DNA of 40,810 bases, taken from an uncultured Pseudomonadota bacterium (GTDB lineage Bacteria > Pseudomonadota > Alphaproteobacteria > RF32 > CAG-239). Below are positions 8,852-19,400 of this stretch, in pieces (positions within the stretch are counted from its first letter, which is position 1; the number at the start of each line of letters is the position of its first letter). Position numbers and translations under genes: made by a program. The notes below the pieces were generated by a model. It was not told the DNA's origin. It was given only the letters and a program-made list of their open reading frames with translations, and made no database searches. The stretch lies in NCBI GenBank assembly GCA_949295935.1, contig CASFMW010000017.1:1-40810 (forward strand). The letters are read 5' to 3'.

Positions 8852-9272
8852 GTTTTTTCTCCTCGAGTGAAGAATAATCCAAAGACTGCGCCGGCATTTC
8901 TTGATAGTGGCAAGCCGGAGCATTCACCACAAAAAGCAGCCTCATTTCTGATATTAATGATTCCGGCAAAGAGAGTGTCTTTAGCGCGGCTGGAGAACAT
9001 TTTTCAGCACCACCTGCCAAAATAAAACAAAGCTTAAACTGCGCTAACAACTGTTCATCGGCAAGCTCTGCATGCAAAAAAATCTTTCGTGCGGTTTTTA
9101 ATAAAATTAAATCCACTTTTTTAATAAGGGCTTCACCGTCGTCGGAAGAAAAGGTCTTTAAGTCAGCAGAGATAGCTGAAACTGCTGCAGCCAGACGTTC
9201 TCCTTGAAAACCAAAACTTTTCAAATAAGCGGCGATAACATCATCTTTGGATAAAAGCTTTAAGGCAACCAC
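8844..9272 (-). CDS. Unknown small protein between opgG and opgH
   Basis: About 142 residues, rich in Leu, Ala and Lys, with no signal peptide, membrane helix or motif I recognise; it looks soluble and mostly helical. No ATG is available near the 5' end. A GTG at 9272 has GGAG 6 bases upstream and is the best start; an in-frame TTG at 9284 is possible. It overlaps the end of opgG by 13 bases and the start of opgH by 8, so it is translated as part of the glucan operon. Its place suggests an accessory role in glucan synthesis or its control, but that is only inference. Confidence 0.65.
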   Translation of the reverse strand: MVALKLLSKDDVIAAYLKSFGFQGERLAAAVSAISADLKTFSSDDGEALIKKVDLILLKTARKIFLHAELADEQLLAQFKLCFILAGGAEKCSPAALKTLSLPESLISEMRLLFVVNAPACHYQEMPAQSLDYSSLEEKKHG

Positions 9273-10849
9273 TGATAACTCCAAACTTCAGAAATATTCT
9301 TACCTTTTTTTACCAGAACAGCTCGTAACTCAGACGTTTTTCCGTTAGGAACAAAGTCAATATAAGCAGTCAATCCTTTTGTAACGGGATTATACATCAA
9401 ATGTTGACCGGAGATTTTTCCTTCGCTTGCTGAAACATCTAACGACACAATGCCTTTAGCCAGTTCTTTTTCCATGTTAAGAACGTCAAAGTCAATAACA
9501 AATTTTCTTTTCTGTGTTTCGAGCATTCCGGATACTCCGCCGATTCCTGTATAGGTAGCGGTAATATCGCCGGGAATTTTTGTAATGGGCAGTTTTTTGA
9601 ACCAATAAAGACGATATTTGAAGTGAAGTTCTTGATTAGTATCAACCGGCTTTTTCGGAACCCAATAAGCAACAACATTATCGTGAATTTCTTGGATGGA
9701 TGGAATTTCAACCAGTTCTACCCAGCCTTTCCCCCAGTCTTCAAGCGGTTCAACCCACAGGCTTGGACGTTGTTCATACATAGCTTCGAAGTCAAGATAA
9801 TGGGCTGGGTCTTGGTCGCGCTGAAGCAAGCCGAAACCTTTAGGGTTATTATCAACAAAGACGCTGATTCGAAGCTGTTTTGCATTATCCAAAGGCCGCC
9901 ATAACCATTCATTATTTCCGTTCCAAACTAACAAACCATCACTGTCATGAACTTCGGGGCGATGATCATCAAACCGATTCTTTGTGTTTTCTCCAAACAG
10001 ATACATAGATGTCAGCGGTGCGATGCCAAGCTTTTTAATAGCTTTTCGCGTAAATAACGTTGCGTCAACATCAATGGTCGTGCTTTCTCCCGGAGTAACC
10101 TTAAATTCAAAAGCACCAGTCACACTGGGGCTGTCGAGCAAAGCATATATTGTAACAAAATTGTCTTTTCTTTTGGGTCTCACAATCCAAAATTCTCTGA
10201 AAATAGGAAATTCTTCGCCGGTCTGCAAGGCGGTGTCAATCGCTAAGCCGCGAGCGGATAAACCATATTTTTGGCCTTTTCCGAGAGCCCGAAAATAGCT
10301 TGCGCCCAAAAAAGCAACCAACTCATCATAATAGTCAGATGAATTCAGCGGGTAATGAAGACGAAAACCGGCATATCCGATTCCTTTAAGGGCCTCGGAA
10401 GTAAGTTTATTCTTACCATAATCAAAGAATGCAGCAGAATAAGGAATAGGGTGACTCTTTCCCTTGATAACTTCGTTAACGGGGATAGATGTCTTAAACA
10501 AAGAACCAAGGTGAAAAAACTGCATTTCAAACTTTAGCTTTTTATCAAACCATGGACCGTTTTCGCGCACAAATCTAATGTCACGATGCTGGTCATAATC
10601 AAGTGTGTCAATTTCCTTAGGTAAAGCAGATTTGGGTGGAATATAAGGATTCTTTGCAAGGGACTTAGCCATCTGAACGAGTGTTTCAGCATTAAATGGC
10701 TTGTCATGAACAGTCAGCTCTTGAGCCAGTTTCTCTTGTTTATAGTCAAGATATTTCAAAAACCCCCAGCGGCCAACGAATATGAAAGCTGCAATAACAG
10801 CGCCCCAAAGTGCCAAAACAAAGACTTTTGAATGAAATAACCTAGCCAT
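9260..10849 (-). CDS. opgG: Glucan biosynthesis protein G (OpgG/MdoG)
   Basis: 529 residues, first gene of the periplasmic-glucan operon. OpgG acts in the periplasm on the nascent beta-glucan. Family hallmarks are seen in order: YDQHRDIRFV, PYSAAFFDYG, GYAGFRLHYPLN, FLGASYFRALGKGQKYGLSARGLAIDT, and later FGLLQRDQDPAHYLDFEA. The N terminus has one hydrophobic helix (about residues 8-30) followed by charged residues, without an obvious cleavage site, so the protein may stay anchored rather than be released. The start at 10849 has AGGGGG just upstream; an in-frame GTG at 10873 is less likely. Confidence 0.92.
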   Translation of the reverse strand: MARLFHSKVFVLALWGAVIAAFIFVGRWGFLKYLDYKQEKLAQELTVHDKPFNAETLVQMAKSLAKNPYIPPKSALPKEIDTLDYDQHRDIRFVRENGPWFDKKLKFEMQFFHLGSLFKTSIPVNEVIKGKSHPIPYSAAFFDYGKNKLTSEALKGIGYAGFRLHYPLNSSDYYDELVAFLGASYFRALGKGQKYGLSARGLAIDTALQTGEEFPIFREFWIVRPKRKDNFVTIYALLDSPSVTGAFEFKVTPGESTTIDVDATLFTRKAIKKLGIAPLTSMYLFGENTKNRFDDHRPEVHDSDGLLVWNGNNEWLWRPLDNAKQLRISVFVDNNPKGFGLLQRDQDPAHYLDFEAMYEQRPSLWVEPLEDWGKGWVELVEIPSIQEIHDNVVAYWVPKKPVDTNQELHFKYRLYWFKKLPITKIPGDITATYTGIGGVSGMLETQKRKFVIDFDVLNMEKELAKGIVSLDVSASEGKISGQHLMYNPVTKGLTAYIDFVPNGKTSELRAVLVKKGKNISEVWSYQWLP

Positions 10850-11021
10850 AATCCCCCTCAGAAAAACAAGCACCTAAAACATAAGAAAACATTTTAAAAA
10901 TCAAGTCAAGAGAATAAAGCTAAAAGTGCCAGAAAAGGGAATAATAAGGAATGATTAAGTAAAATTTAAAAAATACTTATGTAATATGTCTCATCAATTA
11001 AACGAAAAATAAAGAGAAAGA

Positions 11022-12152
11022 ATGAAGAAGTTTTTGACAGGAGCATTGGCGGTCATCAGCTTTTCGTCGCCAAGCTATGCCGATGAATTTGAGTTTTGGC
11101 AGTCCGGATTGGGCGGTTTATATTATGGCGTAATGGAAACAAGAGACAACAATAATATTGCCAATTTGCCGAATAGAGGAGTTTTCCGTCTGGATGGAAA
11201 ATTAGAAGGAGCATATAAATATAATAACGGTACCAGATTAGGACTGCACGGAGATTATACAGTTGTCTATCGCCAACATGATAAGAGCTATGATAAAGGA
11301 GACTGGCGCTTTTATCCATATGCTTTGGCCGAACATAAAAATTACGGCAAGCTGACGATAGGATACACCTATAACGCAGCTTATATTCTGCATCAAGGAG
11401 CGCAAGATATAAGTTGGCTCGGGATACAAGATAGCAACCTCACATATTTTTTGAGCAGTGCTAACTGGGTAAATGGCTTAAGCAGTGTCAAATTTGCCAC
11501 CCCGAAATCCAGTCATATTTTAGATGATGGCAGAGCTGCAAAATTTAGTTATTTTACTCCGGAAATCGGAAACACAAAATTAGGTTTCAGCTACACGCCG
11601 AATAATGCCAATCGCCGCGGCTTGGTCAGTCGTTATGTAAATTATGAAACAACCCAAGACGGTTATACGGCAGGAATGCAAAATAAATGGGATGTCGGCT
11701 TAGGAACTTTATATACCTCAGCCGCATATGGACTATTTAATCGAACAGATAATGAATGGGCCTTTGGCTTAAGATGGAAGTATAAAGGTCTGAGCATGTC
11801 AACATCTTATAAAAAAGCATATATTGAAGGCCATAAAAATCCGATTTCAAAAACCGCCAAAAATTCAAACCTGCCGGCATATTTTGATAATTATCGTGAA
11901 AGTCAGGTCTGGGATTTTAGCATTGGATATGATTTTGGCGCATTCAAAACAAATTTAGCTTACCTTCATGCTCAGGCCGAAAATACCAGACACCGAGATG
12001 ATTTATTTGTACAAACCAACCGCTATACACTAAATAAATATTTTGACTTGTTTTGGATAAATGCATACATCAATTCAAAAGGCATTGACAGAGCATCAGA
12101 TAATAACAATAAAGGCTACGCCGTCGTAACTGGCATAGCCCTAAAATATTAA
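11022..12152 (+). CDS. Outer-membrane porin
   Basis: 376 residues with a Sec signal peptide (cleavage near SYA-D, residue 20). The mature protein is a run of amphipathic beta strands rich in Tyr, Gly, Asn and Asp, ends in Tyr (IALKY), and contains phrases typical of Gram-negative general porins such as GLGGLYYG, YPYALAEHKNYGKLTIG and TKLGFSYTP. It is probably a 16-stranded trimeric diffusion channel; the solute is unknown. An AAAGAGAAAGA ribosome site precedes the ATG. It stands alone, divergent from opgG and convergent with the repeat protein. Confidence 0.8.
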   Translation: MKKFLTGALAVISFSSPSYADEFEFWQSGLGGLYYGVMETRDNNNIANLPNRGVFRLDGKLEGAYKYNNGTRLGLHGDYTVVYRQHDKSYDKGDWRFYPYALAEHKNYGKLTIGYTYNAAYILHQGAQDISWLGIQDSNLTYFLSSANWVNGLSSVKFATPKSSHILDDGRAAKFSYFTPEIGNTKLGFSYTPNNANRRGLVSRYVNYETTQDGYTAGMQNKWDVGLGTLYTSAAYGLFNRTDNEWAFGLRWKYKGLSMSTSYKKAYIEGHKNPISKTAKNSNLPAYFDNYRESQVWDFSIGYDFGAFKTNLAYLHAQAENTRHRDDLFVQTNRYTLNKYFDLFWINAYINSKGIDRASDNNNKGYAVVTGIALKY

Positions 12153-12179
12153 TCCTAAGCCGAAACGCTCAAAATCCTG

Positions 12180-12608
12180 CTAAAATGGTTGTCCAATGGC
12201 AACCGGCGCATAAACCCCTTGGTTGTTGTATCCGTAGCCGATTTTTTCATCACCGACAGAAGTTGGCACATAATGACCTTGGTTATTATAGCCATAACCG
12301 ATTTTCTCATCTCCGATAGAAGTCGCTACATATTCGCCTTGATTGTTATATCCATAACCGATTTTTTCATCACCGATTGATGTCGGGACATATCTTCCTT
12401 GGTTGTTATAACCATATTCAACTCTTTTGTTTCCTATGGCAATGGGAACATATTTACCCTGATTGTTATAGCCATATTCAACACGCTGCCCGTCAATCTC
12501 GATTGGGACATATTCTCCCTGATTATTATATCCATAGCGAATGTCACCGGCAAAGGTCGCAGAAGCTAAAAAAGCAGAAACACAAATTAAAGAGAAATAA
12601 CGCCACAT
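12180..12608 (-). CDS. Exported protein of six 20-residue repeats
   Basis: 142 residues: a signal peptide (residues 1-20, ending ATFA-G) and then almost nothing but six copies of a 20-residue unit of the form YGYNNQGxYVPxxIGxxxx (residues 25-142). The start at 12608 has GGGAG 9 bases upstream; a start at 12623 would lack a ribosome site. No cysteines or known catalytic motifs are visible. Such short Tyr/Gly/Asn repeats could form a beta-solenoid or a surface or matrix fibre, but I do not recognise the family. It is convergent with the porin gene, which ends 27 bases away. Confidence 0.75.
   Translation of the reverse strand: MWRYFSLICVSAFLASATFAGDIRYGYNNQGEYVPIEIDGQRVEYGYNNQGKYVPIAIGNKRVEYGYNNQGRYVPTSIGDEKIGYGYNNQGEYVATSIGDEKIGYGYNNQGHYVPTSVGDEKIGYGYNNQGVYAPVAIGQPF
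12183..12536 (-). repeat. Six tandem 60-bp coding repeats
   Basis: The DNA repeats with a 60-base period, matching the 20-residue protein unit. Copies 3 to 5 are the most alike (shared TSIGDEKIG-type end), suggesting recent internal duplication; the first and last copies are the most diverged. Copy number could vary between strains by slippage or unequal recombination. Confidence 0.85.
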
Positions 12609-12760
12609 AATCTTTTCTCCCATCTACAAGATAGAGTAATGATAGTTGTAAAAAAACAAGCCGTCAACCATAAAACCAAAAGAGCATAAATTATTTTATC
12701 CTTGCAAGGAAAGTTAAGCAAGATTACACTAAAAAAAACAATGACGGAAAGAAGACAACC

Positions 12761-14143
12761 ATGAATAAAAAAATAAAAATTATGATGCTAAGTGCAATTT
12801 TTATCGGCGGTTTTGCCTCTTTGGCAACGGAGTTGATTGCGTTAAGACAGCTCAGCACTTTTGTCGGGTCGACTACTGCAATCACATCTATCATCATTGG
12901 CGTGATTATGTTGTTTATGTCTGTCGGATATTACAAAGGTTCAAGCGCCTCTTTATTACAAACCAGACTAAGAAACACAATTTATAAATCTTTTATCCGC
13001 CTGTCATGGCTGGTCATTTTGTCATCAAGCCTTGTGTTATTGGCCGCATATTTTACCGGATTATATATGATGGAAATTAACAACAGTCTGCTAAAAACAA
13101 CCATATACAGCCTGATTTTTTTATCTTATCCGTCTTATGTCTTTGGCCTCATCACATCATTGGCCAGCCGCCTACTGCATAAATATAATCGCAACTACAC
13201 CGGCAAAGTTATGGCGGTTGACACAATTGGATCGGTGTTGGGTTCTTTGGTATCCACTTTAGTTTTTATGCCTTTGCTTGGTGTTAATTATACCATTGTC
13301 TGTGTGGTCATACTATGCCTTATTGGGGCGGCACTATTTTCAAAAAGATTTTTGCCGTTCCGCTGGTGCGCAATTTTGCTGACAGCTATAATTTTGAACC
13401 ATGGCCTTATTCTTGAAAAAATATTTGGAATTGTCGAAAACAACGCTGTTTCAACCATTGCTATCTTAAATATAGATAAAGGCAAATCAAAGCTGATGAC
13501 TATTAACGATACTTTTGCCTCAAAATTATCAACGGATAAAAATTTGCTGTTTGAATACACTGTCTATATTGATGAAAATTTTATAAATACGCTTCCAAAG
13601 GATAAAAAGAGCAAAATTTTAATATTGGGGGCCGGTGGTTTCACTATGGGCAAAGATGATGATTTCAACGATTATACTTATGTGGATATAGATAAAAGCC
13701 TCAAAAAACATGCAGAAGAAAAATTTCTTGGCAAGAAACTAGGTGCCAATAAAAAATTTGTGGTCAATGACGCCAACCAGTTTTTGAATGAAAACAAAGA
13801 GAAATATGACTTAATTGTATTGGATTCTTATTCTGCAAAAACCCCTCCGCTGTCTTTGGTGACGGCAGAATATTTTAAAAGGGTAAAAGATCATGTTAAA
13901 GAAGGAGGAATTGTTGCAATGAATATTGCTGCACGGCCTGATTTTAGTGATAAATATTCTGCTCATATAGACAATACATTGCGCACTGTATTTACGCACA
14001 ACCTACATAGTCAAATTTTGAAAAACTATAATCCATGGCTATCTGATAAAGAAGAAGTCAGTATCCTTTATACATGGTTTAACCGTCCCAATTCCGGAGA
14101 AATTTATACCCACAATAAAAACAGACTAAGCCTTGATAGATAA
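12761..14143 (+). CDS. Membrane-bound spermidine-synthase-like protein
   Basis: 460 residues. Roughly residues 1-220 carry about six or seven membrane helices, opening with the GGFASLATELIALRQL pattern seen in membrane-fused spermidine synthases. The C-terminal part is a Rossmann methyltransferase-like fold: ILILGAGGFTMG (nucleotide loop), YVDID, VNDANQFL and the LDSYS / TAEYF segments that match aminopropyltransferases. Known relatives are annotated as fused MFS/spermidine synthase, but the substrate and direction are unproven. The ribosome site is weak (GAAAGAAGA). Confidence 0.75.
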   Translation: MNKKIKIMMLSAIFIGGFASLATELIALRQLSTFVGSTTAITSIIIGVIMLFMSVGYYKGSSASLLQTRLRNTIYKSFIRLSWLVILSSSLVLLAAYFTGLYMMEINNSLLKTTIYSLIFLSYPSYVFGLITSLASRLLHKYNRNYTGKVMAVDTIGSVLGSLVSTLVFMPLLGVNYTIVCVVILCLIGAALFSKRFLPFRWCAILLTAIILNHGLILEKIFGIVENNAVSTIAILNIDKGKSKLMTINDTFASKLSTDKNLLFEYTVYIDENFINTLPKDKKSKILILGAGGFTMGKDDDFNDYTYVDIDKSLKKHAEEKFLGKKLGANKKFVVNDANQFLNENKEKYDLIVLDSYSAKTPPLSLVTAEYFKRVKDHVKEGGIVAMNIAARPDFSDKYSAHIDNTLRTVFTHNLHSQILKNYNPWLSDKEEVSILYTWFNRPNSGEIYTHNKNRLSLDR

Positions 14144-14146
14144 AAA

Positions 14147-14177
14147 ACAATTAGATTAGTATGATGCTAATTTTGTT
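14147..14177. terminator. Possible weak terminator between convergent genes
   Basis: AACAATTAG pairs with CTAATTTTGTT across an 11-base loop between the convergent ends of the spermidine-synthase-like gene and glgX. The T tract is short, so this is a weak call. Confidence 0.35.
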
Positions 14178-14197
14178 GTTTCTTGATATATACATTT

Positions 14198-16300
14198 TTA
14201 GCGACGTTTTTTTCTTGCTTCAACAACGGCAGCCAAAACTTTTTGATTAACGCGGGTCATAGGCTTTTTGCGAGTAAGCACAACAAAAGAATAAGGTTTT
14301 AGGGCATAATGACTATTAGGCTCTAGCAAGCGCGCCGTATCTGCAAATTTTCCTTCTGAAGTATCAAGCAAAAGCTGCCATTTTCCGCCGGAAGGTGGTG
14401 TAGGAAGTGTATAATCAACAGTGTGATAATTATCACCGGAGGCCATAATCAGAAAATCATCATCAGCTTGGCGTGAAGATGTGGCCGCTCCATTAATCAT
14501 ATAAGCTCCGGTTTTATGATAAGGAAGTGTCCATTCAGCAACGGTCATCTCCTGTCCGTCAGGGCGCAACCAGGTAATGTCTTTTTTTCCGTTTTCGGAC
14601 ATTTCTTTGCCGTTGTATAGAGTCAAGTCAGTAAAAACAGGATGCTTACGGCGCAGTGCATTAAGTCGGCATATTTGCGTAAAAAGATTTTTTTGTTGGT
14701 CATCAAGATTATTCCAGTTAAGCCATACGGAATGATCATCAATACAATAAGGATTATTGTTTGGGCTGGCATAACTAAGCTCATCTCCGTTTCGAATAAG
14801 AGGGATTCCTTTGCTGAGAATATTCATTGCGGCAGCGCTTGCTGCTCTGCGGTAAAGTTCTTCGTCATTATAAGATTTTGCATAAGCATCCGGACTACCA
14901 TCTCGTCCATGTTCGCCGTTATCCGTTGTGTCTTTGTGATATTTAAAAGCTCCGACCAGACTAAATCCGTCATGAGTAAAGGCCGTTCCAACCATGGCAG
15001 ATTCATTTTTAACCGGATCAATAATTGAAGAACCGGAAGCCTGAACCCCAAACTCTCCGGCCACGTTTTCTCTGGCACTGAAAAAGTTAGCCATAAAGTC
15101 ACGTCTTTTATCGCTCCATTCTTTAACACCGGGAACAAGACGGCTAAATCTTCCGCTATAGTTTCCGCCCAAGGCGCTCCATGGCTCAACATACATTTCC
15201 ATCTTCAGAGCATTAACGGCGTACTTAAGTTCTTGGATAAAAGCACCGTTATCTTGAAAATTGCCATAGTTATCGAGGGCATTATCTCCGGCCAAATCCC
15301 AGCGAATACCATCAATTCCGAGCTTGTGCATATGGTTGATATAGTCATGCAAAAGCCGATGTCCAAGTCTTGAGTCAATATTAAGTGTATTGTGACAGCC
15401 TGTTGAATTCATGTAGTCAGCTTTGTTTCCATAAACATCAAGATAATAACTCGGACTGTCTAATAATTTAAATGATAAAGCCCTGTTCCAATAGCCTCTG
15501 GCAGCATGCTCGCCGGAGTGATTTAAGACAGAATCAACCGTAACTTTTATCCCATTTTTATGAAGTTTATTAATAACAAAAAGCAAATCTTTAAGACTTC
15601 CGTATCTGGGATCAACGGCAAAATAGCAATAGGGATTATAGCCCCAGCTGTCACATCTTCCTTCTCTTTCCGGAATTTGACGCCCCGGACAGGTCGGCGC
15701 AATCGGCATTAGCTCAACATTATTAATACCGATTTTTTTAAGATAGTGAATAGTCCAGTCATCAGCCAAAGCTGACAGACGTCCGCGGTCTTTCGGGGCC
15801 AGATGCTGATTAAGCTGCGAAAAATTTTTGATATGCGTTTCATAAATAATATTTTTGCCAATTCCAAATTTGGGACGATTATAAATATCTGATAGCTTTT
15901 CGAAATCAAATAGCTCATCTTCGTTAACAAGAACAGACTTTGGTACAATAGGAGCCGTGTCTATATCGTTCTCAACACTGAGAGCCTCTGATTGCCAGTT
16001 TCTGAATGTGGAAGAAACTTCCAAAGCATAAGGATCAATAGCAAGTTTTTTAGGGTTAAAGAATAATCCTTGAGAGGGATCATAATCGCCATAAGCACGG
16101 AAACCATATTTTTGTCCGGGCTTAAGATTGGGAACATCAGTTTTCCAATAGATTCCTTCCTTTGTAAGGGGAATGCGTTTTTCTGTCTTTTCGTCAGAAG
16201 AAAAGAGGCATAAATCAATAGCTTTTGCATTTTCTGATGCAACAGAAAAAGTAGAAAGGCGCGGGGTATAATGAGCCCCCAAAGGTTCAGAATCAGACAT
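14198..16300 (-). CDS. glgX: Glycogen debranching enzyme GlgX
   Basis: 700 residues, GH13 family, hydrolysing alpha-1,6 branches of limit dextrins in glycogen breakdown. In order: an N-terminal CBM48-like domain (LGAHYTPRLSTFSVASENAKAI), the (beta/alpha)8 barrel with DSVLNHSGEH, the nucleophile motif GIRWDLAG, the acid EPWSALG and the THDGFSL segment, then a C-terminal beta domain ending in SFVVLTRK. Length fits the family. The start at 16300 has GGAG 9 bases upstream; the in-frame ATG at 16345 has none. No other glycogen genes are in the window. Confidence 0.92.
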   Translation of the reverse strand: MSDSEPLGAHYTPRLSTFSVASENAKAIDLCLFSSDEKTEKRIPLTKEGIYWKTDVPNLKPGQKYGFRAYGDYDPSQGLFFNPKKLAIDPYALEVSSTFRNWQSEALSVENDIDTAPIVPKSVLVNEDELFDFEKLSDIYNRPKFGIGKNIIYETHIKNFSQLNQHLAPKDRGRLSALADDWTIHYLKKIGINNVELMPIAPTCPGRQIPEREGRCDSWGYNPYCYFAVDPRYGSLKDLLFVINKLHKNGIKVTVDSVLNHSGEHAARGYWNRALSFKLLDSPSYYLDVYGNKADYMNSTGCHNTLNIDSRLGHRLLHDYINHMHKLGIDGIRWDLAGDNALDNYGNFQDNGAFIQELKYAVNALKMEMYVEPWSALGGNYSGRFSRLVPGVKEWSDKRRDFMANFFSARENVAGEFGVQASGSSIIDPVKNESAMVGTAFTHDGFSLVGAFKYHKDTTDNGEHGRDGSPDAYAKSYNDEELYRRAASAAAMNILSKGIPLIRNGDELSYASPNNNPYCIDDHSVWLNWNNLDDQQKNLFTQICRLNALRRKHPVFTDLTLYNGKEMSENGKKDITWLRPDGQEMTVAEWTLPYHKTGAYMINGAATSSRQADDDFLIMASGDNYHTVDYTLPTPPSGGKWQLLLDTSEGKFADTARLLEPNSHYALKPYSFVVLTRKKPMTRVNQKVLAAVVEARKKRR

Positions 16301-16461
16301 TAAAAAAACTCCGTAAAAATATAGTATAAATGATAAAGAGAACATCCTAAAATTTCAAGCATAAAAGAAAAAATATGAAAAATTGAAAAAAAATTAAGAA
16401 AAGAGGTGTAAAGTAAAAAAAACAGAATTAAATAAAAAGAAATGCAATCATGGAGAAAAAT

Positions 16462-19400
16462 ATGAAAAAAATCGGATTCTCTCTTGCCGTAAGTTTAATT
16501 CCTCTGCCAGCAATGGCTGTAACAACGGTCGTAGATGCCGGAACAACACAAACAGGCGGGCTTGTTAATCCTGTTCAAACTCAGCAGGTCTATGGAACGG
16601 CAAATAGTTTCTCCGTGTATGGAAATCAACAAGTAATGAATGGCGGCATTACCAATGACAGCAATGTCTACGCCGGTGGCCAGCAAAATATATCAAGCGG
16701 CGGAACATCAAATGGCAGTAATATTCAATCAAATGCGACACAAACAATAAGCGGTACAGCCAATTCAACAACAATACAATCTGGCGGAAGCTCAAGTGTT
16801 AACCGTAATGGTGTAGCTAACAATACAACAATAGACGGAGGAAAACTGTCAGTATTAAGCGGAGGAACAGCTTCAGGAACGATTCTAAATTCAGGAACTG
16901 AAAGTATAAGCGGAACCGATAATAACAGTATAATAAACGGCGGTATCCAACAAATTAATCGCAACGGAGTAGCGAACGGAACCCAGATAAACGGAGGTGA
17001 ACAAAACATAGCCGTCAGAGGCAAAGCAACCGGAAGTATCATTAGTGGTGGATTGCAGTCTGTTTATGGTGATTCGATAAATTCAGAAATTAAAGGAACC
17101 GGAAAAATGATGGTGTATAGTACCGGTTATGCGGAAAATACCACCATCACAAATGGAACGATGTTGGTTAACAGTGGAGCGTTTGTCTCAGACACAATCC
17201 TCAACGGCGGTGTTGAAGATGTCTATGGCTACGACTTAAATAGTACTATAAACGGAGGAACTCAATATATCGAAAGCGATGGTCAAGCTGATGAAACGAC
17301 CATACAAGGCACTGGTGTTCAACAAATTATGAGTGGAGGTTATGGCTATAATGCCAAAATTTATAGTGGCGGCAATCAAATAGCAAATGCTGGAGGCTAT
17401 GCATATCGTTCAAATATTTATGACGGCGGAACCTTAACCGCAATCGGTGAGGCTCACGAAGCAACGGTTAATGCTGGTGGAAATTTAATCGTCAAAGATA
17501 ATGGTAAAGCAATCAATTCTACAGTATCAGGCGGCACTTTAACGGTAGAAACCGGAGGCGAGACACAAAACACGATTCTAAATGCCGGTTTTGAAAATGT
17601 TTATGGAACGGCCAGTAGCACCCAGATTAAAGGCGGAATTCAAAATGTCTATGGCATTGCAACAGATACAAGCTTAACCAGTGGCACACAAAATGTTTAT
17701 GGGATAGCTAAAAATACCATAGTATCAGGCGGTATTTTAACGGTAGAAACCGGCGGCGAGTCACAAAACACGATTCTAAATGCCGGTATTGAAAATGTTT
17801 ATGGAACGGCCAGTAGCACCCAGATTAAAGGCGGAACTCAAAATATCTATGGGCTGGCAACAGATACAAGCTTAACCAGTGGCGTACAAAATGTTTATGG
17901 AACAGCTAAAAACACCATAGTATCAGGCGGTATTTTAACGGTAGAAACCGGCGGCGAGTCACAAAACACGTTTCTAAATGCCGGTATTGAAAATGTTTAT
18001 GGAACGGCCAGCGGAACCCAGATTAACGGTGGACGTCAAAATGTTTACGGATTGGCTCAAAATACAAAAGTAAACAGAGGAGGAATATTAAATATTTTGT
18101 CAGGAGGAACTGCAGACGCCGCGACATTGGATAAAGCAATATTAAATTTGCAAAGTGGCGGAAGGTTAACCGGAACGACAACTGCAGCTGACAGTATTAT
18201 AAATATTGTAGGAGATAACACAATTCCAAACCTGACATTAGATAAAACCCTGGTAAATATGGCCAAAGGAGATAGTTATCATACACTGAATATTGAAAAT
18301 CTTAATGGAACCGGAATATTCAGTATGAATACAAACATGTCATCAAATGAGGCTGATCAAATAAATATTCAAAACGGAGACGGTGAATTCGGCTTGGTTG
18401 TCAATGATTATAGTATGGGCACAGCTCCAAATAAATATAAAATTATAGATGAAAACACAGCACACGACAATTTCTATCTGATAGGAGGTGCCGTAGACGT
18501 CGGAGCTTATCAATATAAATTGGTTCAAGAGGGAAATGATTGGTATCTGGAAAATACCGATAAAATTAATGAGACCACCTATGTTGCAAAAAATACGTTC
18601 AGTTCATTGTCATCATTATTCTATACACACTTAAGCCCTGTTTACAGCCGAATGTTTGAAAAACATGGAAAAGGCAAGCATGAAGGCGGTCTTTGGGTAA
18701 AAGGCATCAGTCGTCGCATAAACCAAGATTTTAATGATGGAACAGATAGCCAAACAGATGTGTACGGTGGCAATATTGGTGTTGATCATGAAATAATGGA
18801 AGGAAGTGATTACCAAATTAGATTGGGGGGCTTCACCAGCTATAGCAAGTCGAGACAGGAGTTTAGCCAATCCGGAAAGTCAGAAGGATATACCAAAAGC
18901 TTTGGTTTGTATTCAAGCTTAACGACCGAAAATCAGTGGTTTTTAGATGCAATGGGAGCTTATTTTATTCATGATCAAAAAATAAACAGCTATACGCCGG
19001 CAGGCGCCATTGTTAACGGAAAATATGATACACATGGTTGGCATGCATCAGTTATCGGTGGGCGCCGTTTTGAACTGGATAAAGATTGGTATATTGAGCC
19101 TCATGTCGGCTTGGAATATATGTGGATTAAAGGTGTTAGCTATCGCACAAACTTCAATACCTTGATAACAGGTTCTGATCAAGATAATATCAAAGGTAGC
19201 ATCGGCGTAACCAGCGGTAAAAAATATAGCTTTAGTGAAACAGCCGAGGCAGAAGTTTTTGGTAAGTTCAGTTTAATCCATGACTGGAAGTCCGAGAGCA
19301 AAGTTCAGGTTGCAGATTATCTGATGAAAGAAGACATGTCAGCCACGCACTATAAATTAGGCGCCGGTGTAAAAGGCGTTTGGAATGAGCAAAACACAGC

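Noticed and set aside
12183..12536. 60-bp periodic repeats as a CRISPR array
   Set aside because: They lie in one coding frame and match a 20-residue protein repeat; there are no spacers.
17524..18066. Regular repeats as a CRISPR array
   Set aside because: The repeats are in frame, encode adhesin turns and lack unique spacers of constant length.
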